A DNA stretch of 64,000 bases from Bacillus sp. SORGH_AS_0510. Lineage in GTDB: Bacteria; Bacillota; Bacilli; Bacillales; Cytobacillaceae. Numbering within the stretch: position 1 is the stretch's first letter; each line of letters opens with the position of its first letter. Location: NCBI RefSeq assembly GCF_030818775.1, contig NZ_JAUTAU010000001.1, positions 1,368,001-1,432,000 on the forward strand. The letters are read 5' to 3'. A program made the position numbers and the translations under genes. The notes under the pieces were generated by a model. That model saw nothing but the letters and a program-made list of their open reading frames with translations. It did not search any database and was not told the origin of the DNA. Below, in pieces: positions 27,295-35,127 of this stretch.

Positions 27295-27706
27295 TAACTC
27301 ACTTGTCCGCTTTTTGCTTGTGGGCATGGTGAATACGTCTGTTGGCTTGGCTATAATGTTGTTTTTACTAAATGTAGCCGAAGCTTCGTATTGGATTTCT
27401 ACCTTCACAGGAAATGCGGTAGGGGCTTGTGTGAGCTTTCTATTGAACAGGTCCTTTACCTTTAAAAGCACGGTTGCTTACCATAAAGGCCTGACCCGTT
27501 TTTTTATCACAATTTTATTATGCTATTTTTCCTCTTATTTTGTTAGTGAAAAAGTGGGAGAATGGACAAGCAGGGTGTTAATCATTAGTTCCGAAACGGA
27601 AAAAAATGTTTCGGTGCTTTTAGGCAGTATCTTTTACACGATAAGTAATTATTTAGGACAAAAATATTTTGTATTTAAAATAAAGTCTCGCAAAGAGTTT
27701 TCCTAA
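27248..27706 (+). CDS. GtrA-family flippase
   Basis: A 152-aa membrane protein with four hydrophobic segments (about 19-42, 48-70, 84-102 and 122-140) and the GtrA signature RFLLVGMVNTSVGLAIM and NAVGACVSFLLNRSFTF. GtrA proteins are thought to move undecaprenyl-phosphate sugars across the membrane. ATG 27248 overlaps the end of the glycosyltransferase gene; an in-frame TTG at 27263, with GAGGGA about eight bases before it, is an alternative. It completes the three-part glycosylation set. Confidence 0.87.
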   Translation: MRDIVLILEKYLILTNNSLVRFLLVGMVNTSVGLAIMLFLLNVAEASYWISTFTGNAVGACVSFLLNRSFTFKSTVAYHKGLTRFFITILLCYFSSYFVSEKVGEWTSRVLIISSETEKNVSVLLGSIFYTISNYLGQKYFVFKIKSRKEFS

Positions 27707-27727
27707 GGAAGGCTCTTTTTTATTTTT
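27692..27727 (+). terminator. Intrinsic terminator after gtrA-like gene
   Basis: AAAGAGTTTTCC and GGAAGGCTCTTT form a stem spanning the stop codon, then a T-run. Confidence 0.65.
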
Positions 27728-27805
27728 TTGTCGTACAACCCTCCCTTTCTGAATAAAAATGGGTAGACAGGCTTTTTATGTTTAGAATTAAGGGGAGCGA
27801 TAAAA

Positions 27806-28432
27806 ATGAACGTATTTTTAAGCTATATCTTATTGGGGTTGTCGCTAGCTGCGCCTATAGGTCCCATCAATGCTGCTCAAATTGACAGAGGAATAAGAAA
27901 TGGCTTTATGCACTCCTGGTTAATTGGCGTTGGAGCCGTTGTGGCAGATGGCGTGTATATGCTTGTTGTTTACATAGGAGTCGTTCAGTTTCTGGAAACA
28001 GCCTTTATGCAAACGTTTCTTTGGTTTTTTGGTTGTTTTGTTCTAATGTATACGGGCATAGAGACCTTTATGAATGCAGGAAAAATCAACCTTGAGCACA
28101 CGAGGGAAAAGGAACCGCTGATAAAATCTTTTTTCTCTGGATTTCTTATGTCGATATCCAATCCATTAACGATTTTGTTTTGGTTGGGTATTTACGGTTC
28201 GGTACTTGCCAAAACAGCGGCTACCTATGACCGCAGCGATTTGATTCTTTACAGCAGTGCCATTTTCATTGGACTTTTGTTATGGGATATAACGATGGCC
28301 GGCGTTTCTAGCAGTTTCCGCACATTCTTAACCTCCAAATTATTAGTGGGGATCTCCCTTCTTTCAGGCGTATCCTTAATTGGTTTTGGTATTTATTTTG
28401 GAATGCAGGCTTTTCAAGTGATATTTGGATAA
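27806..28432 (+). CDS. LysE-family exporter
   Basis: A 208-aa membrane protein with six hydrophobic segments. The N-terminal LGLSLAAPIGPINAAQIDRGIRNG region carries the PxGP motif of the LysE/RhtB family, which exports amino acids and similar small molecules; SISNPLTILFWLG in the middle is the second conserved segment. The substrate is unknown. AAGGGGAGCG precedes the ATG. It is a lone gene converging with an amino-acid permease over a shared terminator. Confidence 0.88.
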   Translation: MNVFLSYILLGLSLAAPIGPINAAQIDRGIRNGFMHSWLIGVGAVVADGVYMLVVYIGVVQFLETAFMQTFLWFFGCFVLMYTGIETFMNAGKINLEHTREKEPLIKSFFSGFLMSISNPLTILFWLGIYGSVLAKTAATYDRSDLILYSSAIFIGLLLWDITMAGVSSSFRTFLTSKLLVGISLLSGVSLIGFGIYFGMQAFQVIFG

Positions 28433-28435
28433 ATT

Positions 28436-28467
28436 AAAAAAACCAGCGAATGTTCGCTGGCTTTTCT
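28436..28467. terminator. Bidirectional terminator
   Basis: AAAACCAGCGAA / TTCGCTGGCTTTT stem between convergent genes. Confidence 0.85.
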
Positions 28468-29833
28468 ATGCAGTCGGCCAAGGTTTGAGTACCTTCTTCT
28501 TGCTTTTATTTCTTTCTTTATTCCATTTAAATTGCATAATAAAGGTGATGACACCAATAACAACTAGAAAGACCAAACTTATAAAAAATCCCGGTCTGCT
28601 TGTATCATGGAACAAGGTACCAGTGACTGCGACTAAAATAAATAGCCCTCCAATGGAGTATAAAATCTTTTCCTTGGTCTTCAATTTCAATATTTTTCTA
28701 GAGGAAGCTAGGATAAAAATCCAATTATATAAAAGCATCAAGCTTGCCGCTGTTGTCACGTACTCGTAAATCTTATCTGGCATCAACAAGGCTGCCACGA
28801 TGGAGGCTGTGACCCCTAACAGGGTAATAAGCAAGGTGAAAAAAGGTACCTTTAGTTTGCCCTTCTTAGCGAAGCAAGCCGGAGCATCTCCTTCTTCCCC
28901 TAAGGTCACTAGCACGCTTGTAACCCCATATAGCGAAGCAGTCATGGTGGAAAATCCGGCAATAATTAAGGCGCCATTAAAAAAATGAGGCACAAATGAA
29001 AGATGATAGGCATCTAAAGCAATGACAAACGGACTTTCTTTTGTATTAACATCATTCCACGGTATCATGAGTACGGCTAATCCAATGGAAAGGACATAAA
29101 TGATGGTGAGCATAAATAACATTACTTTTCCTGCTTTCGGTGCTTCGCTTGGATCTTTTAAGTTGGTCGCCATTAATCCTAGAATCTCGATGCCCCCGAA
29201 TGCATAAAAAGCAAAGATAACCGCAGACCATAGACCTTTTAACCCGTGAGGAAAAAAATCTTTTTGGCTATTTGGATAGGAAATAGGCCTGTTACCATCA
29301 ATGACACCAAAAATAGCTAGAGCGGCAATAATCACGAACATCAAAATAGCAGATATTTTTAAAATTGCAAGGATATTTTCTATTTTATTTAAGAGTCCGA
29401 TTCCAATTAGTATTACGGTTACTCCTAAAATGCCGTAAATAGATGCAAAAATCCACAAGGGGATTTTAGGAAACCAAAAGCGGGAAAAGATCGACAACGC
29501 CGTCATTTGACTCCCCATAATAAGTACCTCCGAACTCCAATACACCCAGCCGCTGCTAAATCCAGCCCATCGGCCATACGCTTTTTTTGCATAGGATCTA
29601 AAACCGCCTTTAAGAGGTTCCTTGGAAGTCATTTTAGACAAAGCATCAAAAACAAAGTATGTTCCAATTGCAGCGATCACAAATGCGATTAGGATGGAGG
29701 GCCCCGTCATCTTAATAGCTAAACTGGAACCAAGGAAAAAACCGGTTCCAATGGTGCATCCCACTCCGAATAGAGAAAGCTGCCACCATTTCATGTTAGT
29801 GCTTTCTTCTCCACCCGTTTTTGCTTTACTCAT
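28466..29833 (-). CDS. APC-family amino acid permease
   Basis: A 455-aa transporter with about twelve membrane helices. The first helix has the APC unwound substrate motif GVGCTIGTGFFLGS at residues 23-36, and FAFYAFGGIEILGLMA near residue 210 matches the conserved helix 6. The amino acid carried is not determined. Its ATG overlaps the stop of a 54-aa upstream gene as ATGA, which implies coupled translation. The C-terminal tail is Lys-rich. Confidence 0.88.
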   Translation of the reverse strand: MSKAKTGGEESTNMKWWQLSLFGVGCTIGTGFFLGSSLAIKMTGPSILIAFVIAAIGTYFVFDALSKMTSKEPLKGGFRSYAKKAYGRWAGFSSGWVYWSSEVLIMGSQMTALSIFSRFWFPKIPLWIFASIYGILGVTVILIGIGLLNKIENILAILKISAILMFVIIAALAIFGVIDGNRPISYPNSQKDFFPHGLKGLWSAVIFAFYAFGGIEILGLMATNLKDPSEAPKAGKVMLFMLTIIYVLSIGLAVLMIPWNDVNTKESPFVIALDAYHLSFVPHFFNGALIIAGFSTMTASLYGVTSVLVTLGEEGDAPACFAKKGKLKVPFFTLLITLLGVTASIVAALLMPDKIYEYVTTAASLMLLYNWIFILASSRKILKLKTKEKILYSIGGLFILVAVTGTLFHDTSRPGFFISLVFLVVIGVITFIMQFKWNKERNKSKKKVLKPWPTA

Positions 29834-29994
29834 TGAAGGTCACGGCCAGTCGCTCCTGGTGATTTATCGGTATTGTCTTGGTTATTATACTCAGAGTCAT
29901 TAAAACCAGGCTTTTGTTCTTTATCTGAACCGAGATATTCCCCCTTATGTTTTTGCTGCACATTTCTAAATTTACGAAAATTTTCATTTACCAT
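29830..29994 (-). CDS. Small hydrophilic protein translationally coupled to a permease
   Basis: A 54-aa polar protein with no recognised family: MVNENFRKFRNVQQKHKGEY at the start, then an Asn/Asp-rich stretch (FNDSEYNNQDNTDKSPG). There are no membrane segments and no cysteine. GAGGAGATTGTA precedes ATG 29994, and its TGA overlaps the ATG of the permease (ATGA). Such small partners may regulate or stabilise a transporter, or may only act as a translational lead; both are inference. Confidence 0.6.
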   Translation of the reverse strand: MVNENFRKFRNVQQKHKGEYLGSDKEQKPGFNDSEYNNQDNTDKSPGATGRDLQ

Positions 29995-30201
29995 TACAAT
30001 CTCCTCTTTCACATGGATTATATCCTTTAACATGCGCGCACAAGCAAATCTTATTCTGACTTATCGAAGTCAGAAAGATTGGATTTTGATGGAATTCAAT
30101 TTTTTGTTACATAAACAAACGCTAAACAAATGAAAATATAAAGTATAAATGTTTAATGAAAAACAGATTCACATGCGCTTTTCATGAAAGGAGCTTATCC
30201 T

Positions 30202-30957
30202 ATGTTATCTACACAGCAGTTAGCTGAGTTACGGTTACAATTATTGCAGGAAAAGAATGATGTGGAAGAGCATTTAGATCAAAATGATCACTTTGGGTTA
30301 GAGAGAGGTCATGCACATGAATCGGTGGGAGAGTTGTCCAGTTATGATAACCATCCTGCTGATGAGGGAACAGAGCTTTATGAACGCGAGAAGGATATCG
30401 CTTTAAACGAACATTACGAGCTGCAGCTAAGAAATATCAATCATGCTCTTGAAGCAATGGAAAATGGAACGTATGGTACATGTGAAGTATGTGGAAAGGA
30501 AATTCCTATCGAGAGATTAGAGGCTCTGCCAAACACCACTTATTGTATTGAACATAGTCCGGACCAAATTGTTTCTCATAATCGACCCGTTGAAGAAGGA
30601 GTACTGATGCCTGATTTCGGGAAGTTTGATATGGACGAAAAGGACGAAAACGTTGCTTTTGATGCAGAAGACTCATGGCAGACCGTTGCTCAATGGGGAA
30701 CCTCTGAGACGCCATCTGATTTAGCCTTCCCAAAAGGTGACTATCAGGACATATATGAGGAAGCAAATGAAAACATCAGCTATGTCGAAGATTATGAAAA
30801 TTTTGTTGGCACCGACATATACGGAAAGAATATTACGGTTTACCCTAATCCACAGCATGAACAATACGAAAATGCACTGGATGAAGAGGGGATCATGACC
30901 AGTTTCGGCGATTTACCTGCTTTTGAACATGACCCATATGTTGATGATGATAAATAA
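30202..30957 (+). CDS. yteA: YteA-family sporulation protein with DksA-type zinc finger
   Basis: A 251-aa protein. Residues about 1-85 are coiled-coil (LAELRLQLLQEKNDVEEHL, then YEREKDIALNEHYELQLRNI). A TraR/DksA zinc region follows: TCEVCGKEIPIERLEALPNT and YCIEHS, in which CxxC is kept and the distal pair is Cys-His. The C-terminal 140 residues are acidic and specific to the Bacillus yteA group, associated with sporulation. ATG 30202 has AAAGGAGC nine bases before it. Promoter specificity was not determined. Confidence 0.87.
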   Translation: MLSTQQLAELRLQLLQEKNDVEEHLDQNDHFGLERGHAHESVGELSSYDNHPADEGTELYEREKDIALNEHYELQLRNINHALEAMENGTYGTCEVCGKEIPIERLEALPNTTYCIEHSPDQIVSHNRPVEEGVLMPDFGKFDMDEKDENVAFDAEDSWQTVAQWGTSETPSDLAFPKGDYQDIYEEANENISYVEDYENFVGTDIYGKNITVYPNPQHEQYENALDEEGIMTSFGDLPAFEHDPYVDDDK

Positions 30958-30976
30958 AATGATTCTCCCGAAAAAA

Positions 30977-31010
30977 AGAAAACAGCTTTCGATTGAGAGC
31001 TGTTTTCTCT
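30977..31010. terminator. Bidirectional terminator
   Basis: AGAAAACAGCT / AGCTGTTTTCT perfect stem between convergent yteA-like and yozQ-like genes. Confidence 0.85.
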
Positions 31011-31015
31011 GATGT

Positions 31016-31231
31016 TTATTCTTCGTCGTAGCCTTTATGAGGGATTTTGGTTTCCTGTTCTTTAGCACCATCAACAACGGCACCAATTTCGCCTTCCATA
31101 TAGGTGTCACTTACTTGTTCATGTGTGGTTGCAAGTCCAGATGAAAGGGCATCCCCTTTTTGATAATCGCTTGTATCAAAAACTCGGCCTGCAATTTCTG
31201 CACTTTTGTTATTCGTACTCTTTTTTTCCAA
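31016..31231 (-). CDS. yozQ: DUF4025 / YozQ-like small protein
   Basis: A 71-aa acidic protein with the pattern AGRVFDTSDYQKGDALSSGLATTHEQVSDTYMEGE, which I associate with the YozQ (DUF4025) family of Bacillus. It has no membrane segment and its function is unknown. TTG 31231 is chosen as start because AAGGAG lies eight bases before it; GTG 31240 overlaps that site. It lies divergent from another small gene at 31329. Confidence 0.7.
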   Translation of the reverse strand: MEKKSTNNKSAEIAGRVFDTSDYQKGDALSSGLATTHEQVSDTYMEGEIGAVVDGAKEQETKIPHKGYDEE

Positions 31232-31328
31232 ATGAACCACTCCTTCAATAAATATAGTACATCGGTATTTTTTCCCTTTTGACTCATGGATTACACATAA
31301 AAAAATAAATTTCTAAGGAGTGAAAAAG

Positions 31329-31466
31329 ATGAACAAAAAAAACGAATTTCCATCACGGGAAGAATTAGACGAAGCATTTCATTTTTTACATGATCAAATT
31401 AACAGGATTTCAGTGGTTGAGGAAGTTGAAATGATGAAGGAAGATAAGGATAATATTAAAGGATAA
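31329..31466 (+). CDS. Small acidic protein of unknown function
   Basis: A 45-aa protein, MNKKNEFPSREELDEAFHFL followed by an acidic helix (NRISVVEEVEMMKEDKDN). I do not recognise the family. AAGGAGTGAAAAAG just before the ATG and the 21-bp gap to the following CDF transporter gene suggest a real gene in the same transcript. It may be helical throughout. Confidence 0.6.
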   Translation: MNKKNEFPSREELDEAFHFLHDQINRISVVEEVEMMKEDKDNIKG

Positions 31467-31487
31467 GGCATAAAAAGGTGGTTTTGT

Positions 31488-32384
31488 ATGGAAATGAGAG
31501 AAACATTGGCTAAAAAAATTGCCTGGATCAGTGTAATCAGCAATATTATCTTGACTGTAGGGAAGTTAGCGATCGGTTGGTATGGAAATAGTGATGCTGT
31601 CTTTGCTGATGGGATTCATTCTGCTGCCGATGTCTTTGCGTCCATCATCGTGCTATTGGTCATAAAAATTGCAAATAAGCCTGCAGACCTGGAACACCCC
31701 TATGGTCATGGAAAAGCAGAGGTCATCGTTTCAGGAGTTATTGGTATCTTACTTTTCCTTGTTTCCATTTATGTGGTTTATGAAGGAATTAGCGGCTTCT
31801 TCCATGAAGTGGAATCACCGAGCTTATTAGCTATGTGGGTTGCCTTATTCTCCTATATTACTAAAATTATTTTATACAGGAGCTCATTAAGGGTTGCTAA
31901 ACAGCATAAAAGCAAGGCAATTGAGGCCATTGCCTTCGATCACAAAGCAGATATTGTGGCATCCATCGCAGCGGCCATTGGGGTCTTGCTTTCTATTATT
32001 GGGGAGAGAATGGATATTCATTTCTTACTCTATGGTGATAAAGCAGCCAGTATATTTGTAGCATACTTAATCTTTAAGATTGCCAAAGAAATGTTGACAG
32101 AAGCATTTGATATCTTATTAGAGCGTAATATCAACTCGGAAACATTGCAGGAATATATCGCAGTGATTAATCAGTTTGAAGAGGTGAAACGGATTGATCG
32201 TATTCGTGCGAGAGAGCATGGACATTACGTCTTGGTTGATTTACGAATTTCCATTGATCATTTTAAAACAATCAAGCAGGGGCACGACCTGGCAAAGACG
32301 ATAAAACAGAAGCTTATGAATCAATATGATAATATTGAAGAGGTATTAATTCATTTAAACCCGTATTTTCCAGAAGAGAAATAA
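31488..32384 (+). CDS. Cation diffusion facilitator (CDF) metal transporter
   Basis: A 298-aa metal/proton antiporter of the CDF family (Zn, Mn, Fe or Co efflux). Six membrane segments cover residues 10-205. The metal site residues appear as FADGIHSAADVF near residue 41 (HxxxD) and IAFDHKADIVAS near residue 145 (HxxxD), and HPYGHGKAE in loop 2-3 is conserved. A cytosolic C-terminal domain of about 85 aa carries a ferredoxin-like fold. AAAAAGGTGG lies seven bases before ATG. The transported metal cannot be told from sequence alone. Confidence 0.9.
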   Translation: MEMRETLAKKIAWISVISNIILTVGKLAIGWYGNSDAVFADGIHSAADVFASIIVLLVIKIANKPADLEHPYGHGKAEVIVSGVIGILLFLVSIYVVYEGISGFFHEVESPSLLAMWVALFSYITKIILYRSSLRVAKQHKSKAIEAIAFDHKADIVASIAAAIGVLLSIIGERMDIHFLLYGDKAASIFVAYLIFKIAKEMLTEAFDILLERNINSETLQEYIAVINQFEEVKRIDRIRAREHGHYVLVDLRISIDHFKTIKQGHDLAKTIKQKLMNQYDNIEEVLIHLNPYFPEEK

Positions 32385-32394
32385 AAAAACTCCT

Positions 32395-32423
32395 TTGTAC
32401 TTTCGCGCATAAGGGTATATGAT
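32395..32423 (+). promoter_or_regulatory. SigmaA-type promoter for the corA leader
   Basis: TTGTAC at 32395-32400, a 17-bp spacer and TATGAT at 32418-32423. Transcription would begin near 32430, giving a corA leader of about 170 nt. Confidence 0.55.
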
Positions 32424-32449
32424 AGGTAAGGATATATAAAATTTAGAGG

Positions 32450-32603
32450 GAGTTGATATTTTTGAGTTATTCCGTGGACCCGGACCCAAGTAGGCGAGGG
32501 GAAGTCAATGTCTTTGAATGGATTGAATTGAATAAAAGCAAGAATATCAACTCTAAAAAAGGTTGTTGGCTTCCTCAAAACAAGTAGGCGAGGAGGTTTT
32601 TGC
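32450..32603 (+). promoter_or_regulatory. Two-state RNA leader of corA
   Basis: Three helices can be drawn. P1 is a perfect 11-bp pairing of GAGTTGATATT (32450-32460) with AATATCAACTC (32543-32553). AS is CTTCCTC (32570-32576) with the corA ribosome site GAGGAGG (32590-32596), 7 bp, which hides it. P2 pairs GGGGAAGTCAATG (32498-32510) with TGTTGGCTTCCTC (32564-32576), 13 bp with four G-U pairs. P2 excludes AS by using the same strand and crosses P1, so the leader has an OFF fold (P1 + AS) and an ON fold (P2). A 13-nt direct repeat, CAAGTAGGCGAGG at 32487 and 32581, supplies the decoy ribosome site. Confidence 0.6.
32462..32587 (+). CDS. Candidate Asp-Pro leader peptide of corA
   Basis: A 41-codon ORF with TTG start, GAGGGAG about ten bases before it and a TAG stop three bases before the corA ribosome site. 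The peptide opens MSYSVDPDPSRRGEVNVF and then becomes polar. The VDPDPSRR part resembles the start of enterobacterial MgtL (MEPDPTPLPRRR), in which acidic-proline codons make ribosomes drop off at low Mg2+ and so switch on a Mg2+ transporter gene. The codons for PSRRGE encode the RNA strand that competes for the anti-Shine-Dalgarno sequence. Translation is inferred, not shown. Confidence 0.5.
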   Translation: MSYSVDPDPSRRGEVNVFEWIELNKSKNINSKKGCWLPQNK

Positions 32604-33542
32604 ATGTTAGAAATTTTTAAAAGTACAGAATCAAAAGTGTTAGAAAAAGTTGATGTGATTTCAAAAGGCTGCTGGGTCAATATGCATGCTCCGACAGCAG
32701 AAGAAATTAACCGAGTCTCTAATGATGCGCAGGTAGACGTTGATATTATTAAAGACGCATTGGATGATGAAGAACGTCCAAGGATAGAACGAGATGACGG
32801 CAGAGTGTACATCATCGTGGATTTTCCGTATATCGTTCATGATGAAAATGGTTTTGCTGGTTATGAGACCATTCCGATTGGTATTATCCTTACAGATGAA
32901 TGTATTATCACGGTCTCCCTGAAGGATACACCGATTTTAGAAGAATTTAAGAAAAACAGAGTAAAAGAGTTCTTTACTTTTAAGAAAACTCGTTTCGCTC
33001 TGCAGATCTTATTTGTCATTTCGTCCTATTATCTAAGGTACTTAAAACAAATTAACAAGAAAACAAATGAAATTGAACGTGTCGTTCACCAATCATTGAA
33101 GAATAAAGAACTATATGCCTTTCTAGCGTTAGAAAAAAGTTTGGTTTACTTTACGACCTCTCTAAAATCCAATAAGGTCGTCCTGGATAAAATTCTGCGC
33201 TTTAACTATTTAAAAATGTATGAGGAAGATAAGGATTTATTGGAAGACGTAATAATTGAAAAAACACAGGCAATAGAAATGGCTGAAACCTACCGTTCAA
33301 TTTTAAGCGGGATGATGAATGCTTTTGCTTCCATTATTTCAAACAACTTGAACATCGTGATGAAGTTCTTAACTTCCATTACAATCATATTAGCCTTACC
33401 AACGATGGTAGCAAGCTTTTATGGAATGAACGTAGACATACCGTTTCAACATATACGTCACCCCTATGTGATTCCACTCACGATCTCCGTCTTTTTTGCT
33501 AGCTTAACAGCATTCGTCTTTTGGAAAAAGAAATACTTCTAG
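32604..33542 (+). CDS. corA: CorA-family magnesium transporter
   Basis: A 312-aa pentameric channel for Mg2+ (possibly Co2+/Ni2+). Residues 1-245 are the cytosolic funnel and long helix; two C-terminal membrane helices are at about 253-273 and 288-306. The first ends in the family signature YGMN (ASFYGMNVDIP), and the C-terminus is basic (WKKKYF), as expected. GAGGAGG lies seven bases before ATG 32604. The leader upstream carries a small ORF and alternative RNA folds that probably regulate translation. A terminator follows. Confidence 0.93.
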   Translation: MLEIFKSTESKVLEKVDVISKGCWVNMHAPTAEEINRVSNDAQVDVDIIKDALDDEERPRIERDDGRVYIIVDFPYIVHDENGFAGYETIPIGIILTDECIITVSLKDTPILEEFKKNRVKEFFTFKKTRFALQILFVISSYYLRYLKQINKKTNEIERVVHQSLKNKELYAFLALEKSLVYFTTSLKSNKVVLDKILRFNYLKMYEEDKDLLEDVIIEKTQAIEMAETYRSILSGMMNAFASIISNNLNIVMKFLTSITIILALPTMVASFYGMNVDIPFQHIRHPYVIPLTISVFFASLTAFVFWKKKYF

Positions 33543-33546
33543 ATTG

Positions 33547-33573
33547 CCAGCCTTTTATTGGGCTGGTTTTTTT
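33547..33573 (+). terminator. Intrinsic terminator after corA
   Basis: CCAGCC / GGCTGG stem, 8-nt loop, then a T-run. Confidence 0.85.
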
Positions 33574-33717
33574 ATTTTTTTCGAGTCTTTTTAGTAGTAA
33601 GCACAAAAATTTTCCCAACTTCTTGTGGGACTATTTGTCCTTATATTTTCAGAAAAGTCAAAATAAAATAAAGGGGCAGTGATTGTGCTGTAAACATATT
33701 TTGAGAGGAGTAACTTG

Positions 33718-34983
33718 ATGAAGAGAAAGAGAGTTCTTGGGGCTACGGTAATGAGTGTGGTAATGGGAATTTCAATGTTTGCAACGGGGGCATTTGGCCA
33801 ACAAACAAACAGTAACGAGACATACAGGGTATTAATTCAAGGACCTGCCTCCGAAAAGGCAAAAGCGAAAGCGAACTATGGGGTACGCTGGGATTTTGAC
33901 ACCAAAGGGTTTACAACAACAGTCAATGCACAGCAATATCAAGCACTTTTACACAACAAAAATTTAACAATCGAAAAGGTTCCTGCAATAAGTATTGGAA
34001 CAATGAGGGAAGAAGCCGCAGCTAAACCGGGTGGTTCAACAGGCGGCGTTCCAAGTGATCAAACACCTTGGGGAATTCAGGCAATTTATAATGATCCTGC
34101 TATTACAAAGACATCCGGAGGAAGTGGAATTAAAGTAGCTGTTCTCGATACTGGTGTTAATAAAAATCATGCCGATTTAGCGAGCAGTGTTGAACAATGT
34201 CAGGATTTTTCGCAAACAAAAACATCTTGGGTAGATGGAACTTGTTCAGATGGTAACGGACATGGAACACATGTCTCCGGAACAGTATTAGCTAACGGCG
34301 GCAGCACAGGAAAAGGAATTTACGGTGTAGCTCCTGAAGCTAAACTATGGTCCTATAAAGTATTGAATGATCGTGGCAGCGGTTATTCTGATGATATTGC
34401 AGCAGCTATTAATAAAGTAGCTGATGAAGCTGTTCGTACAGGTTCTAAAGTGGTGATTTCGATGTCACTTGGATCAAGCTCGAAGGATTCGTTAATTTCT
34501 AATGCCGTTGATTATGCGTATGGAAAGGGCGTACTTGTTGTCGCTGCGGCAGGGAATGACGGTCCTGGTGACAATACGATAGGTTACCCTGGAGCATTAG
34601 TTAATGCCGTTGCCGTTGCTGCTTTAGAAAATGTACAAGAAAATGGCACGTATCGTGTCGCTGATTTTTCATCAAGAGGGAATCCAGCAACTGATGGTGA
34701 CTTTGTGATCCAAGAACGGGATGTAGAGGTTTCTGCACCAGGACGTGCGATTGAATCGACATGGAAGGATGGAGGCTATAACACCATAAGCGGAACATCA
34801 ATGGCTACTCCTCACATCTCAGGTCTTGCGGCAAAGATTTGGTCTGCCAACCCATCATGGTCCGCCAGCCAGCTCCGTGCTGAACTGCAGAACAGAGCAA
34901 AAGCAAATGATATTAAAGGTGGAACGGGCTCAGCTACAGGCGATGATTACGCCTCCGGCTTTGGCTTCCCTAGAGTAAAATAA
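33718..34983 (+). CDS. Secreted subtilisin-like serine protease (S8)
   Basis: A 421-aa exported protease. Residues 1-27 are a signal peptide (basic start, hydrophobic core, AFGQ). Residues about 28-105 are the propeptide that assists folding and inhibits the enzyme. The catalytic triad is in VAVLDTGVN (Asp), GNGHGTHVSGT (His) and SGTSMATPH (Ser), and the oxyanion Asn in AAAGNDGPG. Two cysteines, VEQCQDF and DGTCSDG, probably form a disulfide as in some cold-active subtilases. ATG 33718 follows GAGAGGAG. A quorum-sensing regulator lies immediately downstream. Confidence 0.92.
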   Translation: MKRKRVLGATVMSVVMGISMFATGAFGQQTNSNETYRVLIQGPASEKAKAKANYGVRWDFDTKGFTTTVNAQQYQALLHNKNLTIEKVPAISIGTMREEAAAKPGGSTGGVPSDQTPWGIQAIYNDPAITKTSGGSGIKVAVLDTGVNKNHADLASSVEQCQDFSQTKTSWVDGTCSDGNGHGTHVSGTVLANGGSTGKGIYGVAPEAKLWSYKVLNDRGSGYSDDIAAAINKVADEAVRTGSKVVISMSLGSSSKDSLISNAVDYAYGKGVLVVAAAGNDGPGDNTIGYPGALVNAVAVAALENVQENGTYRVADFSSRGNPATDGDFVIQERDVEVSAPGRAIESTWKDGGYNTISGTSMATPHISGLAAKIWSANPSWSASQLRAELQNRAKANDIKGGTGSATGDDYASGFGFPRVK

Positions 34984-34989
34984 TGATTA

Positions 34990-35022
34990 AGGCCATCTGG
35001 ATGTAGTGTCCAGGTGGCTTTT
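34990..35022 (+). terminator. Intrinsic terminator after the protease
   Basis: GGCCATCTGGA / TCCAGGTGGCT stem with 7-nt loop, then TTTTG. Confidence 0.75.
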
Positions 35023-35075
35023 GAATGAATTATTCAATCTTTTAAAAATTATCTGAAAAATATCTGTAAAAAAAG

Positions 35076-35090
35076 TTACTATAGTAGTAA
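35076..35090. promoter_or_regulatory. Palindrome before the RRNPP regulator
   Basis: TTACTATAGTAGTAA is a perfect 15-bp palindrome 38 bp before the regulator start. Its right half, TAGTAGTAA, recurs at 33592-33600 upstream of the protease gene, so it may be the regulator's binding site. Overlap with a promoter -10 is also possible. Confidence 0.4.
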
Positions 35091-35127
35091 AATGGTAAAA
35101 AAAACGAAAGGTATGCTGGTGGTTAAT

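Noticed and set aside
32385..32603. M-box magnesium riboswitch before corA
   Set aside because: I could not find the conserved M-box segments; the leader is short and its pairings fit a translational switch better.
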